DNA from: Camellia lanceoleosa
Lineage: Eukaryota; Streptophyta; Magnoliopsida; Ericales; Theaceae
Direction: 5' to 3'
Assembly: GCA_025200525.1 (NCBI GenBank)
Contig: CM045763.1
Location: 87,262,131-87,326,130, forward strand
DNA length: 64,000 bases
The position numbers and the translations under genes are program-made. Position 1 is the first letter of the stretch. Each line of letters starts with the position of its first letter. Shown one piece after another: positions 1-11,376 of this stretch. The notes beneath the pieces were generated by a model. That model was given only the letters and a program-made list of their open reading frames with translations, did not search any database and was not told where the DNA came from.

Positions 1-1029
1 GAGATAGCTGAGCTTTGGGTATTCTCGGTGAGCATCAAAGTTGCGTGAGGCAAGGCCTTCTTTCTTGAAGAGGGAATTTTTTCGGTCTAACCCGGACGAA
101 TTTATTGGGGATCCGAAAGAGCCACTTAAGGCTGACGAGTGGTTGGAACAGATGGAGAAGACATTTGAGATGCTTGGCATCGAGGATGGGACTCTAAAGG
201 TGACCTTGGCATCCTTCTAGCTGAAGGGAGATGCGGGTCAATGGTGGAAGTATGAGAAGGCTCGTGTTGGTGGTGCATGAAGGGCTTTTGTAGAGGCCTT
301 CCAGGGGAGGTTTTTATCTGCAGTTGCTAGGGAGAAGCTGAGGGATCAGTTTAGCCGGCTTAAGCAGCAGGGTTTGTCAGTGGCCGAATTTGAGGTTACT
401 TTTACTAGCTTGTCCAGGTTTGCACCTGAGCTAGTGGCGTCCGAGGAACGCTGTTGCTATGAGTTTGAGCGGAAGTTGAGGCGGGGCCTCAAGTTGAGAG
501 TTGGTGGGTCTTACATCTGACACTATAGACATCTGGTGGATGCGGCTGCTCATATGGAAATCATGATGCAGAAGGAGGATGATGAGAAGCAGCAACGTTC
601 CAAGAGGAGCCAAGAGGGCCAGGGTGATCTCAGGAGACAGAAAGGTTTTAACCCCCAGCAGTCTTAAGGTGGTTTGGCTAGATCGACTTTTCCGGTACCG
701 AGTGCAGGCTCCGGGAGAGGTAGTCAGGGAGGTTTGACTTGTTTTGCATGTGGCCAGCTGGGTCACAAGTCTTCGGTTTGCCCGCAGAAGGGAGGGGGTC
801 AGCAAACTACTTCCTCTTCAGCTAGACCTCAAGGCCAGAGTCAGGGCAGGGGCCAGCCTTTGTCTTGCTATTAGTGTAGACAGCCTGGGCACTTGAAGAG
901 GTTTTGCCACTTGACGCTATGCCACTTCTGTTCTAAGCGCACGCAGTTATCACCAGATTTAGTCTGTGGCAGCCTCGAGGGCCAACCCGGAGCCATTATC
1001 CCATCAGGCAAAGAATCGTATGCTCCTAG
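1..1029 (+). pseudogene. gypsy gag (capsid and zinc knuckles), broken by stops
   Basis: Frame 2 reads a plant gypsy gag: a capsid segment with ADEWLEQMEKTFEMLG (about 131-180), then QWWK and a QFSRLKQQGLSVAEF block (about 349-390). A CCHC zinc knuckle CFACGQLGHKSSVC follows at about 741-782. A second knuckle (C-Y-stop-C-R-Q-P-G-H-L-K-R-F-C, about 864-905) has a stop inside it. In-frame stops lie at 218, 278, 518, 665 and 872. Most fit a single C-to-T change of CAG, CAA or CGA. No frameshift is seen. The reading frame is cut at 1,029 by a transposon and continues in the same frame at 1,952. Confidence 0.8.
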
Positions 1030-1943
1030 TAAGGCTGCTCACGGTCGGTTTTGGCGGGTTCTTGGTCAAAATCGACCCCCCGACTTATGCGGTTGAGGAA
1101 AATGAACCAAGAACCGCCTCAATGCGATTCGCGTTTGTCTTGGTAGTGCGGTTCGGTTTGCGGTTTAGATTTTTATTTATTTTTATTTTTTATTTTTTTA
1201 ACTTAAGCAAATTTGACATTTTTTGTTACTTTCTAAACACTTTTTTTATTTTTATTTTTATAGAAGAGTTATAAATTAAATTACAAGATATACAATTCAT
1301 GATCATAATAAATAGTCCACATGTTAGATAAGATGATATGGAACCATGCTTGAGGATAGTGGATTAATCTTTCCTCCTTAGCTTGCAAAAACAAATCCTT
1401 AAAAGTCAAACTAGTAACACTAATTTAAATATGCAAAAACAAACTCTTAAAAGTCAAACTAGTAACACTAATTTTAATAGTGGATTAATTTTCACTGTTT
1501 AATTTTTAATATGTAATAATGTGATAATAGAATGACAATTCAAAATATCATATTTAACTGTGTCTACTAGACTAATGGAATATAATGATTATATATATAT
1601 ATATATAAATAAAAGTCAAACTAGTAACACTAATTTAAATATCATTAGATCATGATAATGTATATAAGTACCCATATAATAAATTTTACTTTCATCCAAA
1701 ATGTAAAAATAAAGATAATAACTAATTATCTCCATCTATCCAAAATGCAAAAAAATAATAATAATAACTAGTTATTTTTTCTTTAAAAAAAAAATCATGG
1801 GTTATGGGCGACGGGTTCGACCAACCCGAACTTTGTGAATTTTTGACCACCCCCGCCTACCTACATCGAAACCGCCCAAAGCACTGCGGGTAGGGTAGGG
1901 TCGGGCGGTTTGTGCGGGCGGGTGGGTTGGTTGCCAACCCCTA
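1030..1943. mobile_element. non-autonomous hAT-like element inside gypsy gag, 8-bp TSD
   Basis: The element is 914 bp. It is flanked by a perfect 8-bp direct duplication GCTCCTAG (1,022-1,029 and 1,944-1,951), the size made by hAT transposases. Its ends are imperfect inverted repeats: left TAAGGCTGCTCACGG, right (reverse complement) TAGGGGTTGGCAACC. GC-rich subterminal arms with GGCGGG/CCCGCC words enclose an AT-rich core. No transposase is encoded. A short sentence-like repeat (AAAAGTCAAACTAGTAACAC) occurs three times in the core, at about 1,401, 1,452 and 1,612. Because insert plus TSD is 922 bp, the gag and pol frames match again once it is ignored. Confidence 0.78.
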
Positions 1944-1951
1944 GCTCCTAG

Positions 1952-4900
1952 AGGTGAGCAGGTGGATCAGGGGCCAACAGGGCGCGTGTATGCTGTTACT
2001 GCGCAGGACCTAATACCGGCTCCGTCAGCAGTGAGAGGTACCTTTCTGTTTTGCAACTCGGTTGCTAGTGTATTGATTGATACAGGTGCGTCTCATTGTT
2101 TTGTATCTGCTACATTTGCATCTGTGTTGGAGTTGGAGTTAGCACTATTAGCATCTCCTATATGTGTCGTGTCGCCTATTGGGGGTGAGTTGATTTTGAA
2201 ACACGGATGTAGGGGTTGTGATATAGAGGTTGACGATCATAGGCTTCCGTTTCCTTTTGTAGTTATGCCCATGAAGGGCTTTGATGTTATTTTGGGTATG
2301 GACTGGTTGTCGTCATACCAGGCAGTTATTGATTGCTACCGCCAGAGGGTCACTTGTTGTACCGTAAGCGGGGAGTGTTTCCATTTCTTGGGGGACCGGG
2401 TTGGTAGTGTTGTACCACCGGGGTATAATCCGCGAGGGCGGAGTGAGCTTAGTGGTCTACTTGCTAGCTTTTTGAGTGATGAGTGTGATGAGACCCAGAT
2501 TGTTTTACCGAGGGTGGTTTGTGAGTATTCGGATGTCTTTCCCGAGGATCTCGTTGGTTTGCTACCTCACCGTGAGATTGAATTCTCCATTGATTTGGTG
2601 CTCGGCACGGCACCGATTTCTATGGCACCTTATCGTTTTGCCCCAGCCGAGTTGAGTGAGTTGAAGATTCAGCTCCAGGAATTGTTAGATAAGGGATTTG
2701 TTCGCCCTAGTGTTTCGCCGTGGGGAGCACCGGCCCTCTTTGCTAAGAAGAAAGATGGTGCCTTGAGATTGTGTATCGACTACCGGAAGTTGAATCGGGC
2801 TACGGTTAAGAATAAGTACCCTATGCCCCGTATAGATGATTTGTTTGACCAGTTAAAGGGTTCCCGTCGTTTCTCTAAGATAGACTTGAGATCGGGTTAC
2901 CACCAGTTGAGGGTCAGGGAGGAGGATATTCTGAAGACGGCATTTCGTACGCGGTATGGCCATTATGAGTTTCTGGTGATGCCATTTGGGCTTACCAACG
3001 CACCGGCAGTCTTTATGGACTTGATGAACCGGATCTTCTGGGAATTCTTGGATCATTTTGTGGTTGTTTTCGTGGACGACATCCTGATTTATTCACCTTC
3101 AGAGAAGAAGCACGAGGCACACTTGAGAGTGGTGCTTGAGTTGCTTAGAGCCCATTGGCTATACGCCAAGTTTGGGAAATATGAGTTCTGGCTAGAAGAA
3201 GTCAAGTTCTTAGGCCATGTGGTATCCGGTGAAGGGGTGTTTATTAATACATCCAAGACTGAGGCAGTGCAAGATTGGGCACAGCCTAAGAGTGTGTTTG
3301 AGATCCGCAGTTTTCTGGGATTAGCTGGGTATTACCGTCGGTTTGTGAAGGATTTCTTCAGGTTAGCTTCACCGTTGACTAGATTTACTTGGAAGGGAGT
3401 CAAATTTGTATGGGATGAGACTTGTGAAAAGTCGTTCCAGGAATTGAAAGTTAGACTGACCATCGCTCCAGTCTTGATTATTCCGGAGAGAGGGTTGGGT
3501 TATGCGGTTTATTATGATGCCTCATGGGAGGGTTTAGGTTGTGTGTTGATGCAAGGAGGGAAAGTGGTAGCTTATGGCTCACGTCAGTTGAAAATTCATG
3601 AGAAGAATTACCTTACCCATGACCTAGAGTTAGCAGCGGTGATCTTTGCCTTGAAAATCTGGAGGCACTACCTTTATGGTGAGAGATTCGAGGTGTTCTC
3701 GGATCATAAGAGTCTGAAATATCTGTTTTCACAGAAGGACTTGAACTTAAGGCAAAGGAGGTGGATGGAGTTTATTGAGGATTACGACTTCGAGTTGCAT
3801 TATCATCCGGGGAAGGCCAATGTTGTGGCCGATGCCCTTAGTAGAAAATCCATAGGTGATGTAGCCTGTATAGCCATCCGGGAGTGGGGAATGTTGGGGG
3901 CACTTGGGGAGTTCGATTTACATCTGAACGAATTTGTTGAGGCTGCGACCTTGTTTTCTGTCGTTGCGCAGCCTACACTTGTGACTCGAGTGTTAGAGGC
4001 ATAGAGAGGTGACCTTGAGGTAGAGTCCCTCCGAGAGAAGATCTCCAGTGGGAAAGTTGAGAAGGGTTTGACGGTGTATCCTGACCTGAGTGTGAGATAC
4101 CGAGACCGTTTGTTTGTGCCGGAGTCTTGCCGAGAGGAAGTACTCCGAGAGTTCCATTATTCGCGCCTTGCGGTGCATCCGGGGGGTACTAAGATGTATC
4201 GGGATTTGGGTCGCCAGTTTTGGTGGCGGGGTATGAAGAGAGACGTGGTAGTTTTCATGTCTAAATGCCTTACTTGTCAGCAAGTAAAGGCCGAGCATCA
4301 GAGGCCAGCGGGTTTGTTACAACCCTTGCCTATTGCCGAGTGGAAGTGGGAGCATGTCACTATGGACTTCGTTGTAGGTCTTCCGAGGACTCAGCGGGGT
4401 AGTGATGCAATTTGGGTGGTTGTAGATCGGTTGACTAAGGCGGCGCACTTCATTCCTATGCGCGTGAGGGATTCGGTAGATCATCTTGCCGACTTGTATA
4501 TTCGGGACATAGTAAGGTTACACGGGGTCCCAGTGACGATCGTCTCAGATAGAGATCCTCGTTTTACTGCTAGGTTGTGGCAGAGTTTGCAGAGTGCCTT
4601 GGGCACTAAGTTGACCTTTAGTACAGCTTATCATCCTCAGACTGACGGGTAGTCCGAGCGTACTATTCAAATCCTTGAGGATATGCTTCGGGGTTGTGCC
4701 CTTGACTTTAGTGGAACGTAGGAGATGCACTTACCATTGGTGGAGTTCGCCTAAAACAACAGCTTTCAGTCTAGTATCGGTATGGCACCATTTGAGGCCT
4801 TGTATGGCCAACCTTGTAGGTCTCCGGTTTGTTGGGCCGAGCTGGGTGATGCACCTTTGTTGGGTCCGGAGTTGGTTAGGGAGATGACGGAAAAAGTTGA

Positions 4901-5408
4901 GCTTATCCGTAGGAGGCTTGTTACAGCCCAGAGTAGTCAGAAATCGTATACTGACCGTAGGAGGAGACCGTTGGTGTTTGAGATGGGTGATCATGTCTTT
5001 CTGAAAATATCACCCAGGCGGGGATTGATGAGGTTCAGGAAGAGTGGGAAGTTGTCCCCTCGATTTATTGGTCCTTTTGAGATCCTTCAGAGGATTGGCG
5101 AGGTCGCTTATCGTTTAGCTTTGCCGCCACAGTTGTCCGGAGTTCATGATGTGTTTCATGTGAGTATGCTTCGGAAGTATGAGTCGGATCCATCATATGT
5201 ATTGGATTGGGCCGACTTAGAGGTAGATGGGGATGCCTCGTATGAGGAGAGACCGGTTCGGGTCTTGGATAGGCGGGATTAAGTCCTGCGTGGCAAGACC
5301 ATTCTTTTGGTAAAGGTTTTGTGGAAACATCACGGAGTGAAGGAGGCCACTTGGAAACGTGAGTTGGAGGTCCGAGAGAAATATCCAGACCTATTTGTGG
5401 ATGTTTGA
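1952..5408 (+). pseudogene. gypsy pol (protease, RT, RNase H, integrase), in-frame stops
   Basis: One continuous frame (longest open part 1,962-4,004, 680 codons). It encodes protease with [10 protein letters not shown] (about 2,079) and GMDWL, reverse transcriptase with YRKLN and FVDDIL (about 3,067), RNase H with YDAS and [11 protein letters not shown], a zinc-binding HHCC integrase N-domain, an integrase core with MDFVVGLPR, and a C-terminal chromodomain-like tail. The frame is interrupted by stops at 4,002 (TAG), 4,650 (TAG in TDG-stop-SERT), 4,719 (TAG), 4,752 (TAA) and 5,280 (TAA). Family sequences have Gln at 4,650 and Trp at 4,719. It ends at a TGA at 5,406. No frameshift is seen. It cannot make a full polyprotein. 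Confidence 0.88.
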
Positions 5409-5777
5409 ACATATGTTATATATGGTTGTGTTGTTGAACTTTAAGATCATTAAATATGTCTTAAGTTGTAAAACATTGTGAATGTTTTGGGAGTTGATTG
5501 TAATATTGCATATATTGGCTATATTATAGAACTGGAGATGTATCATGAAAATTGATTATGATATGAAATTGCGAACCATGTGTGTTGAAAATAGTTGAAA
5601 AGGAAGGGGAATACATGTTGAAATGTAATTGTTGTGAAATGCCTCTTAATAAGAGATGAAATGGCCAGTAATGGGTCAAGTTGTTTAATGTTGGATTGTA
5701 ACATTGTTTAAAATGAAAAAAAAAAAAAAAAAAACCTGCTTTCGAAAACTTGTCCTTAATTTTGGGGAGGAAATTCT
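5409..5777 (+). other. gypsy 3' untranslated region with poly(A) tract
   Basis: AT-rich spacer between the pol end and the polypurine tract. It contains an 18-19 nt A run at about 5,717-5,734 and no open frame of note. Confidence 0.6.
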
Positions 5778-5791
5778 TTAAGGGGGGGAGG
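5778..5791 (+). promoter_or_regulatory. polypurine tract of the plus-strand gypsy element
   Basis: TTAAGGGGGGGAGG lies directly before the 3' LTR, the position and composition of the plus-strand primer used in LTR element replication. Confidence 0.75.
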
Positions 5792-7010
5792 TTATAGCGG
5801 TCCCGGTTTCCCTTTACTTTATTTGTTGTATTCAGACTTAGACTCCGTGGAATTGGTTGTTGTGTATATCTTGTTTACACCCTTTCTCTCTCTATATTTG
5901 AGTCTTGGGTTGTGTAGGGAAGGTTTGGAATAGATTGGTTGAGCTTAGGAACCAAGTCTAGTTGCCCAGATTTTGGCTTGTCCGCTCGAGCGGGGATTTG
6001 AGCGCTCGAGCGGAGAATACAACCATCCAGTATTTCCTGTGTAGTGTTGGACGCTCGAGCGGAGGAATTGGCCGCTCGAGCGGGAGTTTGTGTATGCCAT
6101 TCAAGCGGGGAGTTGGTCGCTCGAGCGGGGAACCTGTCTGCAAAAGTACTGGGAGTGTGCATCCGACGCTCGAGCGGGGGATTGACCGCTCGAACGGGAG
6201 TCTATGAATGCCGCTCGAGCGGGGGTTTGGCCGCTCGAGTGGGGCGACTGGGTTAAAGCTCCGTGTTTTGACATTTTAAATCACTTTTTCACATTCTCTT
6301 CTCTCTCCTACTTTTCCAAAAACAACATTGTAGAGCTTCTCACTCTAGAACTCTACCTTCTCTCTAGGTATTGATCTAGTAGGAGTGATTTGCTCATCTT
6401 TGGCCTTTACAAAAAAGTTGTTGATCGTCGAGGGCTACCTTTTGATCCAAGAAATTTGCGATTTGGAGCATTTCCATTTTCTTCATCTTCTTCATTGGGT
6501 TCCATCTTTGGAGGTAGGGATTTCTACTCACTATTATGGTCTTTGACTTAGATTTTTCGTTGTTTTGGTAAAGTGTTGAAGTTGGTTGATTTTGGGACTT
6601 AGGGTTTCAAAATGGTATAATAGAGGGTTTATTATTGGGATTTTTAAACTTTTATTTTGGGTCTCAAAATGATGATTTGGGTGTTGGTTGTTGATATTTA
6701 AACCTATGGGTTAATATTGAGGGTTTGGGAAGAAAGCCCTAATTTGTATATAAATTAATTGGTATAATTAATTTGGAAAGTTATGGATTTTGTGAAATCG
6801 AATTGAAATTAATGAAATTGATTCATTGTACTATCAAATGGTGGAGTTGGATTTATTAATCGCTCATTTTTGGAAAACATTGTTATTTTATCTGTTGGAG
6901 CTTTTATTTCCTGTTTAGAAATATTTGCTTGGGCTACCGGTGGAGGTTAGTTTTGACTGTTGTAGATAATGCATGATGATTAGGCAAATTGGAACTAATC
7001 AAGTGGATAA
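5792..7010 (+). mobile_element. 3' LTR of the plus-strand gypsy element, truncated
   Basis: It starts right after the polypurine tract as TTATAGCGGTCCC, which looks like a mutated TG start. It holds the palindrome array at 5,982-6,241 and then a CT-rich, leader-like stretch. The right end is not a recognisable CA terminus. At about 7,000-7,015 the sequence turns into the minus-oriented TGTCACGACCC LTR family, so the LTR is cut there. The exact breakpoint is uncertain by about 50 bp. Confidence 0.6.
5982..6241. repeat. array of CTCGAG-core palindromes, paired at 20 bp
   Basis: Ten copies of a palindrome (best form CCGCTCGAGCGG) have cores at 5985, 6005, 6054, 6075, 6100 (TTCAAG), 6120, 6169, 6189 (CTCGAA), 6214 and 6234. 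They fall into five pairs with 20-21 bp between cores. Pair starts are 69, 46, 69 and 45 bp apart, so the higher-order unit is about 115 bp. The sequence between cores is not conserved to the same degree. Function is unknown. Confidence 0.9.
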
Positions 7011-7014
7011 GTCA

Positions 7015-8999
7015 TAGAGCCCAGTGAATAAAAAATGCGTAAAGGGGTTAATAATGAATGTCCCTTCAGTAATTAAAACAGTCAATTACATCTGTAGATC
7101 AATTATTCAGTCAATGACTAATAGTTCATGTCACAACAGTCGTTCAGAAACCATAGCAGTCATATGTGGTACATCCAATAGCAAAATAGTACAGTAGGTC
7201 TTAATAGACCGAACAGTCAGTTGATGGCCATCAAAACAGTAAACATTAGTAGTTCTAAACATTGGAATTGACAGAGATCTCAGTAACAGTACCAGTAATA
7301 GTAACAATAATTGCTATGGATGCCACGAGTACAGTTCATAAAATAGGACAAACATTCATTCAGTAAACAATGTCACTTCAGAAGGCAGTACAGTCGATTA
7401 TTCAAAAAATAATTATAATTGAACATATCTTTACAACATTGTTACTCACAGATTGCTGGGCTCCTCGGGTGCCAACCCTACACAGTTGCAGAATGAACAC
7501 ACACTAAGTTATACACTTGGGATTAACAACTTAGCCCCTATATGGCTTGGTGTGGTTCCATAACTTTATCCCCATTAAGATGCTTTAAACATGGCCTAGA
7601 AATGCCTAGGATGGAATGAGGATGCAAAAATGCACTTTAAAACACTTTCTAAAATTTGCTGAAAACAGGGGTCTCGCTCGAGTGTGGCTTTCCCCGCTCG
7701 AGCGGACATGCAGACAAAGAGGCTTCGCTTGAGCGTGACTTCCCTCACTCGAGCGGACTGCAAACTCATGAAAAAGTACTGATTGCACGTTTTTCACGCT
7801 CGATGGACGCTCGACCCACGATCGAGCGTGAGACTCAAACCCTCGCTCGAGCGTAGATTACCTCGCTCGAGCGAACTGCAGAACACATGAACTTCTGGGC
7901 ATATACATTTTATGCTCGAGCGTGACCCTCGACGCTCAAGCGGAAGTGCATGTACTCAGAGTGTACACTCGAGCGTGAAGTCCTCCGCTCGAGCATGGAT
8001 CAAAAATCTAGAATTTCTAGATTGATCCTCAAGCACAAAACTCAACCTCTAAGCTTCAAATTCGATTTTTCTAGGCTAATTTTCTGGAAAACACTCAGGA
8101 ACCCATAATACAACATGTTTTAAAGATCATTTCATAAAATCAAGCCCAAAAGTGTGACAATTGAACACAATTTTGAATGAAACTTAAAGAACAATGCAAG
8201 AACATAACATGCATGAGTTCTCATAAACTCTAATGCTCTAAAACATGATCAAATGCAAGATTGAACTCTATTAAATGGTGAATTCTTGGACTACAACTAA
8301 AATATGAACATGCATGTAAGAATTTCATGTAAACAACCTCAAAATTTTAGGATATGGACATGCATGCATGAATTCACTCTCAAAACAACACTTTAAGCCA
8401 ATTCTTGACCCAAATCACTAATTTCCCATGAACCATGCATGTAACAACTTAAATTCATAATTAAAAGAATGAATTTCCTACCTTAAGTCTTGAATTCCAA
8501 GTGTGTTAGCCCAAAAATGCAATTCTCCTCAATTCCTCTAATTTTCCAAGCTAAATCTAGATGAGCTCAATTTCCCCTAGTCTCCCTCTCTCTCACGGCT
8601 TTGGTCTAGAAGAGATGGTAAAATGATAGTGCCAAACATGAAATCAACTAATGGCTTAGAAAGTGCCCACTAATGGCAACAATGTAATAAACTCAAGCTA
8701 ATGTAACTTAACTTTATTTATTCTAATTTAATCATTCCAAATTGAATTTAAATTAAACCTACCATAAAATCATATAAATCCTAATTAGCATATAACACTA
8801 ATCAATTTCTAATTCAGTCGCTGATAAGGTTTTCAATTCGCAGTTTGAAATCAAAACATGAACAGATCATTTAATGACAAACAGATAGCAATGCAATTAA
8901 AGCAACACACTCATGCAATCAATTCAGGATTTCACCTTAATCAATTACTTATCATGCTTAATCACAATTTAACGTTAATGAGAGGTGAGGGTTGTCACA
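7015..8999 (-). mobile_element. truncated LTR of the TGTCACGACCC gypsy family
   Basis: From about 7,015 (AGCCCAGTGAATAA, shared with 18,660 and 25,780) to GGTGAGGGTTGTCACA at 8,999 it matches the LTRs of the gypsy element at 18,206-27,722 in the same orientation. The TGTCACGACCC end is missing, lost at the junction with the plus-strand gypsy LTR. The right end abuts copia A integrase at 9,000. No coding sequence is present, so it is a solo-LTR remnant or the edge of a lost element. Confidence 0.7.
7674..7998. repeat. CTCGAG-core palindrome array in LTR remnant
   Basis: About a dozen copies and near copies of CGCTCGAGCG (CTCGAGTG, CTTGAGCG, CTCAAGCG variants) are present. Adjacent cores are commonly about 20 bp apart, as at 7,678 and 7,698. 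It is the same array type as at 19,285-19,455. Confidence 0.8.
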
Positions 9000-9791
9000 G
9001 ATGAAGCAGGAGAAAGAGGTAAGTCATGAGAAGTAATACTGGATGCAGACGAATAAAGAGAAGAGGGAACATAAATGGATAGAGAACCCCAAAAGAAACA
9101 CCTAAAAGCTTGTTTAGCAGAAAGAAGAGGAAGCAAAGTAGAATTGCAAAAAGCAAATAGAAAACAAGACTTATAAAAAACAACATGCCTTGAAATATAG
9201 ACAATGCCAGCAGCAAGACTTAGACATCTGTAACCTTTATAGCTGGGATGATAACCAATAAAGGCACACTCTTGAGACCTAGGATGCAACTTGTGAGTAG
9301 TATAAGGCCTAAGCCAAGGATAGCATTTACAACCAAATACTCTAAGAAAACCATAATCAGAGACTATATGAAACAAAATTTCAAAAGGACAGAGATTGCC
9401 CAACTTAGGACTAGGCATTCTGTTGATCAAATAAATAGCAATGGCAAGAGCTTCAAACCAAAACTTCAGAGGCATTGAAGACTGATCAAGTAATGCAATA
9501 GCTATCTCAATCAAGTGCCTATGCTTCCTTTCAGTCATTCCATTATGAGATAGAGTATGAGGACAGCTCAATTGATGAACAATACTAGAAGTTCTCAAAA
9601 AATTTTGAAACTATCCATTAGTATATTCTCCACTACTATCTGTTCTCAGTATCTTAAAAGATGTGGAAAATTGAAGCTCAGTGTAAGCTTTAAACTCTAA
9701 GATTTTAGAGCAAACCTCACTCTTGTAGGACAAAGGATATAACTAGGTAAAGGTATTGAAATCATCAACAACGATAACATAGTACTTATAC
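9000..9791 (-). pseudogene. copia A integrase fragment
   Basis: Minus-strand Ty1/copia integrase core. It carries VVDDF (first catalytic Asp) near 9,760 and ILRTDSSGEYTNG (second Asp region) near 9,640, then SCPHTLSHNGMTERKHRHL and the C-terminal FGCKCYPWLRPY block. In-frame stops break it, one just after FNTFT and one after TNG. It ends abruptly at 9,000 where an LTR begins. Its upstream part resumes at 12,393 on the far side of a solo LTR, so the two pieces were once joined. Reverse transcriptase and RNase H of this element are not in the window. Confidence 0.85.
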
Positions 9792-10424
9792 TGTCACGAC
9801 CCAAACTCGCCTCTATATGTTTAGCGTTGTAACCGACCAGTAATTCTTGGATTACCAAAGGCCTCTTAATAGAATAACATATAATAAAGGGGCTGCAGAA
9901 GCAGATATATATAACATACATAGTCCATCGAGCTGTGCAGAAATACATGGGACAGATAAACTTAAACTTTATAAGCATTCATGTGATGTCATAAAGATAC
10001 AGTAGTCACACGTCGATCCACGTACAGATAAACAAAAATTTGTTCGGAAACCAAAAGAACAAAGTCTTAAACTATCACAAAACGTGGCCACAAGACTTGA
10101 CTTAATCCAAAACCTCCTTAGGAGGCACAAAAAGGTGGTTGACAAACACAAAACTCTTCAGGCATCATCTTAAGCTTGGTTACACGCCTGCTCACCTACA
10201 TACATACATAATAAATAGTGAATGAAAACCCAGTGAATAATAACAGAGTAAAGAGGCAAATGAATGATGTCCCAAAACTAATTCAGAAACCAAAGTTCAT
10301 ATCAAAGACATATTCATATTTGTATTTTTGTTCAGAGCATATACAGAAATCAGAGTTCATGCTTAGTTGTCTTTGGTACATTCGTTAGCGTTAACAAATC
10401 ATATAAAGAGCATCATAGATTATA

Positions 10425-10680
10425 CTTGTTAGTTCCATAGAGGAACCTCCGGCTGGGTATGGATAACTTGTCAGTTTCATCAAAGAACCTTCAACCAGGT
10501 GCAGATAACTTGCCAGTTCCATAAAGGAACCTCCGGATTGGGAACAGATAACTTGTTAGTTTCATAAAGGAACCTTCGGACTGGGAACGGATAACTTGTC
10601 AATTTCATAAAGGAACCTCCAACCGGGTGCAAATAACTTGTCAGTTCTATAAAGGAACCTCTGGACTGAAAATAGATAAC
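10425..10680. repeat. minisatellite, about six 43-bp units
   Basis: Six diverged units begin CTTGTTAG or CTTGTCAG and contain CATAAAGGAACCTCC and GATAA. Related LTRs (for example 18,836-18,880) have a single copy of the GAGGAACC core, so the array expanded in this LTR only. Confidence 0.85.
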
Positions 10681-11062
10681 ATACTTGTGTCGCAAATACT
10701 TATCAAGAATTGGACAATCATTCATAGTATAGAACATAACATTTCATAAAACAGATCTTATTTCATATACAGAAAATAATTTAACTTGAATATAGTTTTA
10801 CTAAGTTATTACGCACGGATGGCTCCACTTGTAGAATAGTCAAATCAGATAACTTATGGCGCGTGACCTACACACACATAGTAGAAACACATAATGAAAC
10901 ACACACTCAGTTGATACTTAACTTCTCTCGTTTCATTCTTAGTGTATTTCTAAGTTTTAACCTCTTATTGAGTCTTATTCATGGCCTAGGAATGTCTAGG
11001 ATGCAATATAGGTGCTAAAATGCGCTTTGGAACCCTTAACAAAACTTGCTAAAAACAGGGGT

Positions 11063-11376
11063 CATGCTCAAGCTCAACTTGCCACGCTTGAGCGGACATG
11101 CAAACGTGTGAGGGGATGCTCGAGCGTAGATTCCCTTGCTCAAGCGGTATGTAAACTCTGAAAAAAGCACCGGTTGTGCGAAATTTCCGCTCGACGATCG
11201 CTCGAGTGCGAGACTCAAGTCCTCGCTCGAGCTCAACTTTTGCCGCTCAAGTGGTCTGCAAAAATATGAAACTTTTGGGAGCTTGTATTTCATGCTTGAG
11301 CGGAATTCTGGTCGCTCGAGTGAAGATGCAAAAACAAGGGTGGCCGCTCGAGCGCAGGATCTGTCACTCAAGCGGA
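11063..11376. repeat. CTCGAG-core palindrome array in solo LTR
   Basis: Degenerate copies of CGCTCGAGCG, many mutated to CTTGAG or CTCAAG, lie between the CAAAACTTGC box and the AT-rich LTR body, in the same place as in the other family members. It includes the 11-bp-spaced CTCGAC/CTCGAG doublet near 11,190. Confidence 0.75.

Larger units (their letters stand above)
1..7014 (+). mobile_element. Ty3/gypsy LTR retrotransposon, chromovirus (Tekay/Del-like), decayed, 5' end outside window
   Basis: The order on the plus strand is gag with zinc knuckles, protease, reverse transcriptase, RNase H, integrase, polypurine tract and 3' LTR, which is the Ty3/gypsy order. The integrase C-terminus ends in a chromodomain-like segment (LVKVLWKHHG then ATW), as known for the Tekay/Del lineage. 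The 5' LTR and primer site lie left of the window. The 3' LTR is cut off near 7,000-7,015, where sequence of another LTR family in the opposite orientation begins. Ten in-frame stops and a nested hAT-like insertion show that it is dead. The lineage name is inferred from motifs only. Confidence 0.85.

Noticed and set aside
5982..6241. CRISPR-like array of regularly spaced short repeats
   Set aside because: Repeats are 12-bp palindromes with 8-37 bp gaps in a plant LTR. No cas genes, no unique spacers of uniform length.
10480..10737. 85-codon minus-strand frame
   Set aside because: It is only the translated 43-bp minisatellite inside a solo LTR.
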